DNA of 64,000 nt, from the NCBI GenBank assembly GCA_023055425.1, contig JALGPY010000008.1:20371359-20435358 (forward strand). The letters are read 5' to 3'. Positions within the stretch are counted from its first letter, which is position 1; each line of letters starts with the position of its first letter. Shown here one piece after another: positions 14,001 through 24,565 of this stretch. The DNA comes from Linanthus parryae (Eukaryota; Streptophyta; Magnoliopsida; Ericales; Polemoniaceae). The translations under genes were made by a program, and so were the position numbers. The notes beneath the pieces are model-generated. The model searched no databases and was not told the origin of the DNA. It worked only from the letters and a program-made list of their open reading frames with translations.

Positions 14001-14617
14001 ACAATCCAATCCAATCCTTCTCCACAAGTTAGTCAGCCACGGGCTTTAGCTCGGAGATTGAAATACCAAACTAATAGCAACAGGACTCGAAATCATAGAA
14101 ACGAGCAAACTTATTTTTCACTCAATGTTTCCCCTAACGCTTAGAACTGTCTTGAATAAATCCTATAGTTCGAATGATATCCATATACGAGTAATTCTAA
14201 TTTTCCGTATCCTTGGAAAGATAACAAAGCATGAAAACACATGCCAATCACATTCTCTAAAAAATACAATTTCTACAGCACAAAAATCAGAACATTATAA
14301 GTGTAGCAGATCAAATAAGAGTAATATTCACTAGGAGAACACTCACAACGCACTTCTGGAAACCACTCCGCAGAGATTGCAATGCTTGAACATCTTCGTC
14401 GGTGAGCTCGTGTTTATCATCTGCGGCAAAATCAGAAAAAATTCAAAAATCGAATGAAAACCTAACATTACAAGTTCGCCGGAGACATAATCAGAAGAAA
14501 TAAAAAGATGCAGCGCAAAGGATACTTACAGAGATCTGATACGCCGGTGATGTAGATGAGAATCGCTGCTAATCCAGAGGTTAAAGCGACGGCGAAAGCG
14601 AACTGTAACAGCTTCAT
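1456..14617 (-). CDS. SIA1: Sialyltransferase-like protein, GT29 family (SIA1/MGP2 type)
   Basis: Twelve coding exons on the minus strand, in translation order: 14617-14530, 14420-14347, 10830-10741, 10635-10558, 10321-10221, 9498-9306, 9211-9121, 9051-8987, 5799-5645, 5541-5460, 2786-2677, 1645-1456. Every junction has GT/AG and phases agree, giving 1317 nt and 438 residues. The start is '[16 protein letters not shown]', one N-terminal membrane anchor (about residues 3-27), as expected for a type II Golgi protein. Sialyl motif L lies at about 160-195 ('[13 protein letters not shown]'), motif S at about 265-305 ('[18 protein letters not shown]'), and the conserved '[17 protein letters not shown]' follows at about 323-339. 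The Arabidopsis counterpart At1g08660 (MGP2/SIA1) is needed for pollen development. Plants are not known to make sialic acid in quantity, so the true donor is uncertain (a Kdo/Dha-like sugar is one proposal). The introns are unusually large and loaded with repeats. The exon model is inferred by eye from splice sites and family conservation, without transcript evidence. Confidence 0.9.
2022..2359. repeat. Perfect 169-bp tandem duplication
   Basis: Bases 2022-2190 and 2191-2359 appear identical, both starting 'cacaggtagttcttaaaag'. The duplication lies in the last intron of the sialyltransferase-like gene. Perfect identity implies a very recent event, or an assembly error. Confidence 0.95.
3315..4270. 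repeat. Diverged direct repeat flanking a Stowaway-like element
   Basis: About 3315-3560 and 4025-4270 share long stretches, for example 'gttgaaactagt', 'gaatacatatgt', 'aacccttaatgctta' and 'gcaggtggtgctctttagtt'. They are clearly related but have many differences and small gaps. The 3706-3945 element lies between them. This is an old duplication within intron 10 of the sialyltransferase-like gene. It has no coding similarity that I recognise. Confidence 0.75.
3706..3945 (-). mobile_element. Stowaway-type MITE (family B)
   Basis: This copy is similar, as the reverse complement, to the element at 61959-62197 along its whole length. Shared stretches include 'atgagtgtcggggtgg', 'gattactaaaatgtcctt', 'actttttggtagt', 'ggacactcattttggga' and 'ttaggaaaggaaga'. 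The terminal repeats are worn, so the ends are approximate. It lies in intron 10 of the sialyltransferase-like gene. Confidence 0.7.
4452..4472. repeat. Poly-C tract (21 C)
   Basis: An uninterrupted run of C follows 'tgtaca'. A similar tract lies at 28703-28722. Length is likely to vary and to be error-prone in sequencing. Confidence 0.95.
5800..7125. other. Intron 8 of the sialyltransferase-like gene, distal part
   Basis: AT-rich intron sequence between exon 9 (5645-5799) and the CT-rich array. It has a short A run near 6028. No coding region, RNA gene or clear transposon was recognised. Confidence 0.4.
7126..8232. repeat. Array of ~300-bp units with (CT)n and a 24-bp inverted repeat
   Basis: The start 'ctttagtctcttccttcaaa' recurs at 7185, 7479, 7777 and 8081, giving periods of 294, 298 and 304 bp. 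Each full unit has a unique part, then a perfect 24-bp inverted repeat (7260-7283 with 7331-7354; 7554-7577 with 7625-7648; 7852-7875 with 7923-7946), then a CT run of about 76, 84 and 90 bp. The fourth unit keeps the left arm (8156-8179) but diverges within the right arm after 'gggtgaa'. A CCCT repeat (7126-7160) precedes the array. It lies in intron 8 of the sialyltransferase-like gene, so the transcript would carry (GA)n. Unit length differences come mainly from the CT runs. Confidence 0.95.
8233..8986. other. Intron 8 sequence next to exon 8
   Basis: Contains a GA-rich open stretch (8295-8615) that has no recognisable domain and looks like chance coding in purine-rich DNA. No other feature is seen. 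Confidence 0.35.
10831..14346. other. Intron 2 of the sialyltransferase-like gene (3.5 kb)
   Basis: A long AT-rich intron between the exons encoding the membrane anchor and the stem region. Short open frames (for example 12033-12443 and 13524-13784) show no recognisable domain. A segment at 13071-13195 reads like a short exon after an AG but could not be identified. No clear transposon ends were found. Confidence 0.45.
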
Positions 14618-14800
14618 CGAGTGAGAAAACCTATGGAAATGGACACTTCCTCTGCTGAGTGATTTTGGATTCTCCTCTTTGTCTGGATCTCGGAGAGAGA
14701 AATAGGACGAGATCTGCAGGATTTCTCACTCTCGGAAATGTGTACCTTCGCCGGAGCTTTTCATGATTCGCGACTTAAGCTGACTATTTGTGGTCTTATT
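14618..14800 (-). promoter_or_regulatory. Upstream region of the sialyltransferase-like gene
   Basis: The 5' untranslated region and core promoter of the minus-strand gene must lie above 14617. On the minus strand the segment close to the start codon is rich in C and T, common in plant leaders. No convincing TATA box was seen. Confidence 0.35.
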
Positions 14801-15690
14801 ACAGTTCGACCCCTTAATATTGATAATCAGTTTTACTTCTCCCCTATGGAATCATAGACCTTGTGAATTGCAATCTACCCCTTCATTTTACTCTCTTCCC
14901 AATTTGACCACTTGCGATTTCGTACGGTTTGTAAAGAAATTATAAGCCAAACTGAAAATAGTAGTTTGCTAATTTATATAACCAAACTACACCATCTGAA
15001 AAAACAAAGCCAACAAACCAAACCAAAAAGTTTCGATTTGGTCCGGTTTGGTTCAGTCAATTTGCGTAATTATTTTTACACGAATATCATTATAATAGTA
15101 TGTCAATAAAATTTAAATTTTAATTAAGAAATAGAATATAAACATATATTAAAGAACTTACAAAAGGATTGTTAAAGGCATAGTTTTAGATAGGCGCATA
15201 ATAGCCGGAAGTGGACAAAAGGAGGTTAAAGAGCACCTAAAACTAAAGAAAAGTAACATTGATTAGAACATTTAGTTTACTAAATGATCTACTTAGGATA
15301 GACTTTTATAGATTATTACATTTAGTTTATACAAGTATGTTCTAATTATAGAACCATATTGAGTGCGTAACGGTTCGGTTCGGTTCATTGCGGTGTAATT
15401 TTTAGCAAATCGAACTGAGTAGACTGGTTTGTGAAAAACTTGAACCGGATAATCATGAGAACCTTCTAAAATCATGACATTTTTTTGCTGCGGTCGGTTT
15501 CACCGATTTATCTGATTTTCCTTACACCCGCGCCTACTTAAATGTTCACTTAGTGAGCTCTTTTTACCACCGAAACACGATTTTTTAGCACGCTGAAATT
15601 AACTACTAACTATGAAGATCCAAGAACTCGGGTGAGTGATGGAAGGTGACTCTATGAAGGTCAAGTTATCATATGTTTTGTGCGTACACA
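14800..15690. other. Intergenic, with 'ggttcggtt'-type short repeats
   Basis: Two clusters of the short motif 'ggtttggtt/ggttcggtt' occur near 15000-15060 (partly as the complement 'aaccaaacc') and 15368-15390. Such clusters are common in degraded plant transposons, but no ends can be fixed. No gene is seen. Confidence 0.35.
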
Positions 15691-15699
15691 CATAAGGGC

Positions 15700-16701
15700 C
15701 TCGTTTGGGTAGAGGATATGGTATGTAGGGATAAGACTTTTGCTAGGATATGAGCAAGGATATGGATGTTGTCTTATAAGTCCTGATAAGATATGATGGT
15801 TGCATGTGTTTGGGTGCTATCAGATATGATGTAGGATATGGAGCATGATATGTGCCAAAATGACTGTAATACCCTCAATGCTGTCATTTTGTATAAAAGA
15901 TTTTATATTTCAAATTGTGAGGAAAATGTTTACAAAATGTATCAGTATTTATGTATATATTTTAATACTCTTTTTCCTACACAATAGTGACGTTGCCACC
16001 GTATGTTCGATAATTTGACTAATATTGCTCTCGTCTACTGGCATGAATAGTTAAATTACACGCGCCGATCACATTATAACTGTATTTCCGATTCATTCAT
16101 AATTTGACCAGGGAGTATCATTATTCATATTAATACGTGAAATAAAGTTGTAGTAATATGCAAACATAACAAATGTTCATGGATACAATATGGCCATAGC
16201 AAAATATGGAGTCTACTTACTGGCAACATTGGCATGGTGCTACAAAACCTACAACAAACAAGTTAAATTAAACCAACGAAATTTCAGCAAGCACGGTAAA
16301 ATGTCTTCAAATTTTGCTCAACCATACATACTCAAGTAAAGTTATCCAATCCAAAATAATAGTTATCAAAACCATGAGAACCTCCTCCAAAATGAAGGTA
16401 CTAAAACGTTAAACTAGTTCACATAGTTATGCAATCGCAAAATAAAGGAATCATCTAGTTCATGTAGGAAATTAGATAGTTTGTGGGGGTATTTTTGTCA
16501 ACCTACTAGCATATTCATATGCTATATTTTTTTATCCGAGCTTATACCTCCATGCTGGTGGTATAAAATTTTTTCATGAAAAGCTCCATCAGCATAAGAC
16601 AACATAAGTTATCCCCTCTCTTATCCGACACTCAAACACTTGATAAAAAAGAAAGGGTATAACTTATCTTATGCTCCCTCCTTATCCTCTACCCAAACGA
16701 G
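15700..16701. mobile_element. Non-autonomous DNA transposon with ~19-bp terminal inverted repeats
   Basis: The left end 'ctcgtttgggtagaggata' (15700-15718) is the exact reverse complement of the right end at 16683-16701. Inward of this both ends are rich in 'ggataag/cttatcc'. The interior has no transposase frame. A target duplication is not clear: 'cata' occurs on both outer sides but not at matching distance, so the superfamily is left open. Related ends occur at 680-850 and 16820-16945. Confidence 0.7.
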
Positions 16702-16819
16702 CATATAGAGATAATGTTATCTTTTTTCAGAACACCTTCCTTATACTTTCCTCTCCTTAATATACCTTATACCACTAATTAGGGGATATAAGGTTGTACC
16801 GTTGTAAGAAAAAAAAATG

Positions 16820-16945
16820 TGTACATAAGGGATAAGAAAATCAAGTTTGTATATAATCCTTATCCTGCACCCAAACACAGGATAAGGAGCGAGAGGTACA
16901 ATGTTACTTATCCCTCTGCTTATACCTCACCCAAACGAACTCTTA
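16820..16945. mobile_element. End fragment of the same terminal-inverted-repeat family
   Basis: The stretch from 'aatccttatcctgcacccaa' to 'cacccaaacgaac' matches the fragment at 680-850 and shares the end motif 'acccaaacga' with 15700-16701. It adjoins the 3' side of the LINE remnant. Confidence 0.45.
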
Positions 16946-16949
16946 TAAC

Positions 16950-18265
16950 GTATAAAAGTTTGCCTGGAGCAGGGCAGCTATCAGAAGGAGGGAAAAATTT
17001 GTATCAAAATATTCATAGAATCTTGTGGCAGCCATGGAAGAAATGCACCGGAGACCATATGATATTGTTAAAAATTTTATCGTTCCTGGCTCTCCATAAT
17101 TCCCAATAGAGCTGCACAAACAAACCAAGAATTACATTGTTGTTTTCATCATTTAACACAAAATCCACCAATTGAGACCACCAATTTGTAAAAGAACCTC
17201 CCTGACAAAGAGAGCTCACAAATGGAATTGGGGTGATTTTCCACATTTTTTTTTGCAAATGAGCAATGCCTAAGGAAATGAATATCCGATTCTTCATCTT
17301 CACAAATACAGTCACCAGACTATCCTTTCTTATTGAGTGTGAGGGCCACTTCAAGATTCCCCCAAACAGATTTTCCACACAATTTTTTTAACTTAGGTCT
17401 AACAATTAAATGCCAATTTTACCCCAGTAAAAAATGGTACTAGTTTGGCAACTAGCTGAGAATCCAAGAGCCATTTTAGCAAGCTCATGGTTGCATAAAT
17501 ATTTGTAGGCAGAGTTCACAGAAAATTTACCATATTGAGGCATGATGCCAAACCTTTTTTTATCCACATAATTGAGCCCCCGAATAGCATCAGCCTCCTC
17601 CTCACTAAACAATGATAGCACCTTCTGAGTAATCCAACACCTTGTGTCGTGATCAATTAAGTCAGCAACCATAATCACATCAGAATTTTCCTTGCTTGGC
17701 GACTGAATTTTAAAGTGATTAGATATTGGCAGCCAGGGATCTCTCCAAATATGGATATTAAGCCCATTCCCTACATTCCATCTCCACATTTTTCAAGCAC
17801 ATTTCCTTCAAAAACTCCCCTCCAAGCCCAAGAACAGTTTGAGGGACATTTAGCCTACCAAAAAGATGAATTATGAAAGTACTTTGCTTTAAAAAAATTG
17901 GAAAGAGAGAGATTTCACCATCTAGAAGTCTCCAGGCCTGTTTCGAGAGCACTGCTAGATTAAAGCAATAAAAGTCTCTAAACCCAAGCCCCTCATTCTC
18001 TTTCCTTTGGCATAGAGAGAGCCATGAGTTCCAATGAATCCTTTTAACATCAGAACCACTTCCACTCCACCAAAACTTGGCTAAAATATTAGAAATTTCA
18101 GAGCACAAAGACTTAGGGAGTAGAAAGCAGGACACTGAAAAGCTTGAAAGACCACTTAAAGTGGATTTAATTGTGTCAAGTGATGACACTTTGTGTTCAC
18201 CATCTAATATTATGAGTTCAGAAAAAGAACACAAGAATTTAGTAGGATTCCGGTTTAACACAGGC
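16950..18265 (-). pseudogene. 5'-truncated LINE (L1-type) ORF2 C-terminal remnant
   Basis: Minus-strand frames at 18261-17758, 17789-17406 and 17378-17013 follow one another as the C-terminal part of a plant LINE ORF2. The first has the region after the RT core ('AKFWWSGSGSDVKRIHWNSW', then 'GLGFRDFYCFNLAVLSKQAW'). The second has 'WRWNVGNGLNIHIWRDPWLP' and the start of the zf-RVT zinc-binding region ('YGKFSVNSAYKYL'). The third holds the 'LYWELWRARNDKIFN' segment. The RT catalytic core and endonuclease are absent, as expected for a 5'-truncated insertion. At least two frameshifts separate the pieces. No poly-A tail is seen at the low-coordinate side, so the 3' end may also be lost. Confidence 0.85.
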
Positions 18266-18339
18266 CGAGACTTGAAGTCATATATGCATATAACTCAGCA
18301 CAACCATATACATTTTAAAACAAGAGTTTCTTTTTATGG

Positions 18340-18648
18340 CACATTTGGTTTTCCAGACTATCCAGATTGGACTGGACTCGATTAAATTTTCCGGATAGGA
18401 TTAAGTTGGATTAGCTGAACTATAATTAATAATGTGTTTGGTTTCATGCAGTATTAATTCAACATTAAGATACAAATAATCCTATCCAGCTAATACCCTC
18501 ATATGAGAGGGTATTAATTTGGGGTATTAAACCTCATTTTTTCACTATTTAGTATCAGTATAAGAATTAGTCCAGAACAACCAAACACAGTATTAACTAA
18601 TACCTTGACTATACAGCTAATACCGCTAATCTTAGAAAACCAGACGTG
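18340..18648. mobile_element. Candidate MITE with imperfect terminal inverted repeats
   Basis: The left end 'cacatttggttttccagac' pairs imperfectly with the reverse complement of the right end ('cacgtctggttttctaaga'). The interior has repeated 'taat' and 'ggtattaa' motifs, including an inner 'tgtttggtttcatgcagtatt' and 'ccaaacacagtatt' pair. It is about 310 bp with no coding capacity. No certain target duplication. Confidence 0.45.
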
Positions 18649-18839
18649 AGAAAAAATAAAATTTTTGGTAGTTGTGTGGGAAGACAAATTGACATTTATT
18701 GCATTTTGGTTAGCTAGTAAGGTCTTGTTCAATCAGATGTGTTCCCATGGGAGTAAATGGCAAGCATGCATGCATATGGATCGTGGTCCTCCTAGTAGCA
18801 CATATGATCAATTTGGAGATTTCCACGCTGTCCCCACTC

Positions 18840-19380
18840 TTCACTCCGCATCTTTATTCGTGTTGTTATAATAAACACGTATCGAGACAAAAACGAATAA
18901 ACAAGAAATCAAGAACGAGAACACTGAGATTTTAAGTGATTCACTAACGATTACATTAGCTACCTCCACAGAACACATAATCAAATTTTATTATTATTGA
19001 AAAACTCCGAATACAAGAAAATACACCACACGTGCTTATGCACGACCTAGAACCCTTTTATAGGCATAAAGGAACCTCGACTTGCTGCCAAAGTAACCCA
19101 AAACTGCCCCAAAGCAGCAAGGAACCAACCCAAAACTACTCAGCCCAGACCTGTTCGTGTGAACACCCTTGTGTTCGTACAAATTGTTTCATGTTCGTGC
19201 GGACACTACTCTGGTTGTACGAATTCCTGCTCAACCAGAAAGCCGCAGCTTATTCCTCTTGCCTTCTTACGCGATTTTGTTAGTTGATTCGAGACAGAAT
19301 TCTAATACTTCTTCTGAAAATACAAGTACATGTTTGGCATCTCTGTTAGTGTAAAGGTTGTTTGAAAGACAGTGTATTCT
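18840..19380 (-). repeat. Possible degraded LTR fragment
   Basis: Begins near 'gttgttataataaacacg' and includes 'aatcaagaacgagaacac', echoing the LTR starts at 27252 and 28834 ('tcaagaacgagacacata'). It also has 'ttcgtgtgaaca' and 'tgttcgtacaaat' repeats. The similarity is short and the other end cannot be placed, so it is a weak call. Confidence 0.3.
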
Positions 19381-21569
19381 CCTGAGAAGCGACAGTGTAT
19401 TCTTCTTAATTCATTTAACATAGTACTTTTTTGGTTTTATTTAAAACAACAAAGAACACAAATTTTGATAGTTTTTGTGTGTTTTCATACTTTTGGTGTT
19501 GAAGAAATGATTTCCCATAATAAACAAACAAAATAACAACCATGTATCGATGTAACACGGAAAGTTAATAGTGACGCTAAATGTGTTTTTGAGTTTAAAC
19601 ATTCATTTTAAACATGTATTTTATAAATATGTTTTTCAGCATGTTCTTTTAAGCAGTTTTTAACCGGAGTCCGGATACCAAACAAACTCTGTAATAGTAC
19701 AAGAAAGAATACGTATCCCTTATCATTCGATTCGCTGCATCACCTCCTTCAATTCATACAATCACTTCAATTATCTCTCTCTGAACACCGGCCAAACACA
19801 AGGGGCCCTATCTTGGTCGAGGCGATCAATACATTTGTGTCTCAGCGAGTGTTTTGTATTAACATCGTAGCTTGAGGTATGTCCATGCCTAGAAGGACAA
19901 ATTAATAACCTCTTGATAAGACATTATTTCCAACATTTGAATACTCGCGAATATTTGAAAAAAGGTTTGAAAGTTTATTATTATCTTATTTTTTTGAGGA
20001 AAATATAATTATCATATTGATGCAATACGTACGTGTATGATTGAGATTTCCTAACTTAGCAAATGCAGCTTAATTTTCCTTATTTTTTATGTTGGTAGTG
20101 ACTGAATCCATTTTCTTAAAATTCTGGCTCTGCCTTTATATTTGCATGTAGATCTGAAAAACTAGGTTCAAAATATCAAGCATTATTTCAAACGACACTA
20201 TGGGGCTAGTTATTCAAATTGAACATATAAATAAATTTGTTGAATACCAAACAATAAACTTCCACCACAAATATCAGAAAATGATACATATATCGTTGGA
20301 GTCAAACATGAACTTACGGTCGATAAAACATCTCAAAACACCACATTCTAGTTCAGCTCCTTGAAGTGTGTTTTATCGCAGAACATCTCAAAACGCTCTA
20401 CATTTTATTCATAATAGTAAGCTAGTTTACAGAAAAATGTGAACGTAAACAGCTGCCAAATTTGAATAGATAACGGGGGTTTCCCCCACATAATTTGGCA
20501 AAAGAATACTTATAATTTATAATTAGAACTAGAGTACGAGTAGTAGTTCTGATCTTCATGCCTAAAGCTGCATACCTTTCAATTACTGAAGTCTGCAAAA
20601 CACAAGTAATCCAAGGTTAGTGAAGACATAAACGAATAATTTTTAGAAAGAAAAAAGTTTAGTACTCCACAATTTATGATCTTAGTTCGCACTGGTGTAT
20701 GTGCCCACCAGAGCGAGTTACGATTTACCATATACCATAGTGAGAAATAAAGACAAATTTTCCTCCATTCTTCATGTGCGTGAAAGTGGTTTGCTTACAA
20801 TAACACCTCGTTATTATTGTCCATGTTCTGCATGACTGCATCTTAAGGTTTGAAGGTATATGCTCTAATTTAGTGTTTACACGTTTGGTTTTCCGCATTA
20901 GTTCATTGGCAAAGATTGTGCTATTCATGGTCAGACATTAAGTAATACAATATTGAGTGATTTTAGTAGACTATTTTTTAATATTCATACTAATTAAATA
21001 GTGAAAATGTAGTTTTTAATATTCATACGCGTATTCCTAATAAAATTAAATTCATATACGAGAGAATTAGCTGACTGTTTATAAATACTGCACACAACTA
21101 ACACAATCTGTATACCACTAAGAAAAAGGACACTTTTACTGTTTATCTGTGACATGTATAATCTTTTGTGGATGGATGTTGGGTATTTTAATTTCCACCC
21201 TTCAATTTCTCAGCTACCTACTCAAGCAACTAAAATACTTTTCTAACAGGACTGTATGTGATTTATTTTGGGTTCCCTTATATTTTGTTTGATTTTTGTT
21301 CTTCTAATTATTCCTTTACCGTATTATGTTGTATCACATATTTAAGTTATAATTCTTCATTCTAAAAAGTTAATACTGCCAACGGCATGAGTTATGACAT
21401 AGTATTAATTATTTCAACGAGCTAGCTCAATCCAATCCAGTTCTACTAGCATGATCAAATCTAGCACAATCTGGTTATATGTCCAACTCAGTACAATCAG
21501 GTTACAATTGGAAAAACTAAATATGCCAGTATTTAGACACTTACCAAAGGTTGGTAGAGCAATTGTAAC
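19381..21569. other. Intergenic AT-rich DNA
   Basis: No gene, RNA gene or bounded transposon was recognised. The bases just below 21570 must contain the 3' untranslated region of the bHLH gene. Confidence 0.4.
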
Positions 21570-24318
21570 TTAGCATTGCTCCAAGTTGGTAGTGAACCCA
21601 TAATGGACATGATTAGGTTGTTTTTGTCTCTGAGTATCCATGTCCCACCAGAATTGTTCAGTATCATCCTGAAAGAGATACATTTGTCCATTTATTAAAT
21701 AGAATTTCGTAACATCTTTGTCTTACTCCTCTCTCACTGTAATAAATAGGCATTGTATACAGTTTGCAAGTGAGTATGAAAAGCACACCTGATGTAGAAT
21801 ATTTGGCATCTCCATGAGGAGGTTGTTGTCAAATTGAAGTGTGTGTGGACTGTCCAAAAGAGGGTAGCAGCTACTTGGCATGTTGAAGCTTGTCTTTGTT
21901 TGTTCGTCACCATAGGAGGACATTGCCTCAAATGTGTTGCACTCTTGAAATGTTGGCTGTGATAGTAAATGTGTGTCCAATACCTGCATTTTTTTAATCT
22001 GTTAAGGGTGTATATGAATCGATCTGAATAAGTGAAAGCTACGAACATACGATAAAATATGTGAGGTTTTTATCTGAATAACTAAAAGTTACAAATAATT
22101 ATAGTAGTGGTACGATAGAATGTGTGACCTCACAATTGAGTGGCAATGGTTATTCAGTAGTACCTCGGGTTTTGGCACGAGTGCATACAAGTCCGTACCA
22201 AAGTCGTTGCACGATGGATCCACGGAAGCGAGCTTCATCGAAAGAAACTGATAATTGGACAAACGTATGATGGTTTTAGTAATTATATTTATAAATAAAA
22301 TAAGTCTAGTACACAACAGAATTGTAGCGGCGGCAGATTTCCACGTAGCAGAAAGTGAAGTTTTATTACCTCTACTTGAGTTTGTAGAGTTTGGACATAG
22401 CTAATTATTTCATCCAACACAAAGGCTTTTCCGCTGATCTTGTCACAGCCAGGAACAAGAGACTGCAGCAGCTTCATCCTCTCACTTATTTTCTCCCTCC
22501 TAGCCTGCACACACAGTGCAAACAATTCTAAGAATTTACAGTCATTAGCATGAGGATACATAACATGTATCATATTTCCAGTTTAGTCCCTATCCCAGTT
22601 AACTGCTTGCTTGAACTCGAAGAGTCCAACTTTCCAACAAGTGTGTCAATAAAATCCGGGGTGTGGAGGTCTCAGAAAGACATAGACTTTGTGTATAGAC
22701 CTCTTAGGGTGAGTTTGGGTATGCTTCTGCTGACAGCACAACTGCTTTTCAACAGATGAAGCAGTGTCAGTGAGTTCGGTAAAAATGAAATTTCTGCTGG
22801 ACAGTTTCTGTTGTCCCACAACAGTTTTCAAGAAGCAAGGGGGAGATGCTTTTCTAGAAAGTGCTTTTGATTAATTTATCTACAGCCGATTTAAAACGTT
22901 TAATTTTTTAAAATATCAATTGTCTATATTTTTTGTCATTTTACCCTCTTACAGCAAGTTCACAGTTTACTTTACCAAACATAAAATTACTATATTTCAC
23001 GATAGCTTTGACGTAATATATACTAAACAACATTTTGTCTAGATTTCACATCAGTTTTCCCACAGCACAACAACTTCTAGCACCGCTACAGCATTCCCAA
23101 ACTAGCCGTTACTTTCTTCTGCAATTAATCTTCCAGATTCTCAATTGGTATCAAACATTCAAAAATTTCACTAATATATGCGCGCGCAGACAAAGTTAAG
23201 CGAACGAAACACATCTAAATTTATTTTTTATGTTACGTAGCTGATAAATGTAGTAGTAACATACACTAAGTTGAAGAAACTAAAATTTTGTCATATTTTA
23301 AAACTAGATGGACCAAATGGAGAAATAATAATGTTGTCATATTTTAAAACTAGAGGGACCAAATGGAGAAATAAAAGTGTAGTACCCTCTCTGCAAGGCT
23401 ATGGCTATCTGTGGCTTCTCCTCTCCTTGCTCTCACATGAACATAACCAGTGATCTCCACTTCTTCTGGAACCTTCTTCTTCTGAACCTTCTTCTTATCA
23501 GCTTTGGGCTTCTTCTCTTTCAAATTATCACCTTTTGGACTCTTTTTCTTTGTGATCCTCTGGTAGTATTCAAAAATTAATTCAGCTGATGTTAAACATT
23601 GGATATACCATAATCCAAATGGAGAAGATAAAAAGATTCGATCTTTGTAAGCTAGATCAAGAATAGCCTATATACTTGGTCTGTTTGTTCTGTTTCTTCT
23701 TAGTTTGATTTTTTTCATCCGTAATTATTTCACATTGACTCGGTGATTTAGATAGTAAAACGTTGGGGCAATTTTTTTAATGGTACTGTAGAGTAAACTA
23801 GTACTAGTTTACTCTACAACACCATGAAACAATTACCAAATTCTTGCCTCACATTGCTAATCAAAATCACCATGTCAAAGTGATCCGATGAACAGTGGTA
23901 AAAGTCAAACTAAGAAGAAACAGATAAAACTGAGCATTTTGAGAAAGAAAAAAACAGAGCACCCCACAAGAAATAAGAAATGGAGAAAAGATTGTTGAAT
24001 TACCATGGATTGAGCAGTGGTTGTGGAAGGAGACCCATCTCTGTCCTTCCTCTTCTTGTCCACAGAGCTCATTTTCCTATTAAATTGCTTTCCAATATTT
24101 GAATGATTTTGATCAACCACCACTGATGAAGTAGAAGAGCCTGGGCTATGTTTTTTCTTGGTCAAAGACTGATGATCAATGTCATGATGAAATTGGGCAG
24201 TGCAGGTGGTGGTGGAGGAGGAAATGCTGGTTGGTTGTTGTGAAAACTCAGGCACCTGAAATAGGACTGGTGATGAGTCAAGGAGGAGAGAGCTATGGGT
24301 GTATGAAAAAGCTGCCAT
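21570..24318 (-). CDS. bHLH137: bHLH transcription factor, subfamily XII (bHLH137-like)
   Basis: Six coding exons on the minus strand: 24318-24004, 23559-23386, 22504-22370, 22247-22164, 21983-21789, 21668-21570. All introns are GT/AG in phase 0, giving 1002 nt and 333 residues. The N-terminus 'MAAFSYTHSSLLLD' is typical of bHLH137-like proteins. A lysine-rich stretch (about residues 105-140) precedes the conserved 'VHVRARRGEATDSHSLAER', and the basic region and helix-loop-helix run about 156-205, split by the second intron. The His-Glu-Arg triad of E-box/G-box binders is present in 'SHSLAERARRE', so CACGTG binding and dimerisation are expected. The tail after 'FLSMKLASVDP' includes the family-typical 'DFGTDLYALVPK'. 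Relatives (BEE, CIB, HBI) act in brassinosteroid, light and growth control. The exact role is inference. Introns 1 and 2 carry fold-back elements. The ATG chosen lies about 130 bp downstream of a TATA box. Confidence 0.92.
22708..23107. mobile_element. MITE inside intron 2 of the bHLH gene
   Basis: The ends 'gtgagtttgggtatgctt' (left) and the reverse complement of 'agcattcccaaactagcc' (right) form an imperfect terminal inverted repeat about 18 bp long. The inner part has paired 'cagcacaac' and 'ttctgttgtc' motifs. It is about 400 bp with no coding capacity. The target duplication is unclear. Confidence 0.55.
23673..23933. mobile_element. Fold-back Stowaway-like MITE (family A) in bHLH intron 1
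   Basis: The arms 'tctgtttcttcttagtttga' (left) and its complement near 23905-23925 face each other. Inside are the family signatures 'cggtgatttagatag', 'tagagtaaactagtactag', 'ctacaacaccatg' and 'atcaccatgtcaaagtgat'. The outer tips have drifted, so the ends are approximate. Confidence 0.7.
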
Positions 24319-24442
24319 TTTGTTTCTTCTTTCTTTGTGAAATAGCTTTGCTGAGTTAAAGAAAGTGATGGGTGAGAAAGATAGAGAGGGTGTGTGTGTT
24401 GTGATGGAGGAGAAGTGGTTCTGAGACAATAAGGGAGGCAGG

Positions 24443-24452
24443 TTTATATAAA
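24443..24452 (-). promoter_or_regulatory. TATA box of the bHLH gene
   Basis: The palindromic motif 'tttatataaa' lies about 125-135 bp upstream of the bHLH start codon. It is followed in the sense direction by a C/T- and A-rich leader, a normal layout for a plant core promoter. The transcription start would fall near 24415. Confidence 0.6.
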
Positions 24453-24565
24453 CAGTGAGAGAGAAATGAGAGCTTCCTAAAATTGCTACAATTATTTTGC
24501 GACTCAAATTCCATGCAGGGTAACTGTGGATGTGACTAGTCTAATCTTCTTTTTCTCTCTCTCTC

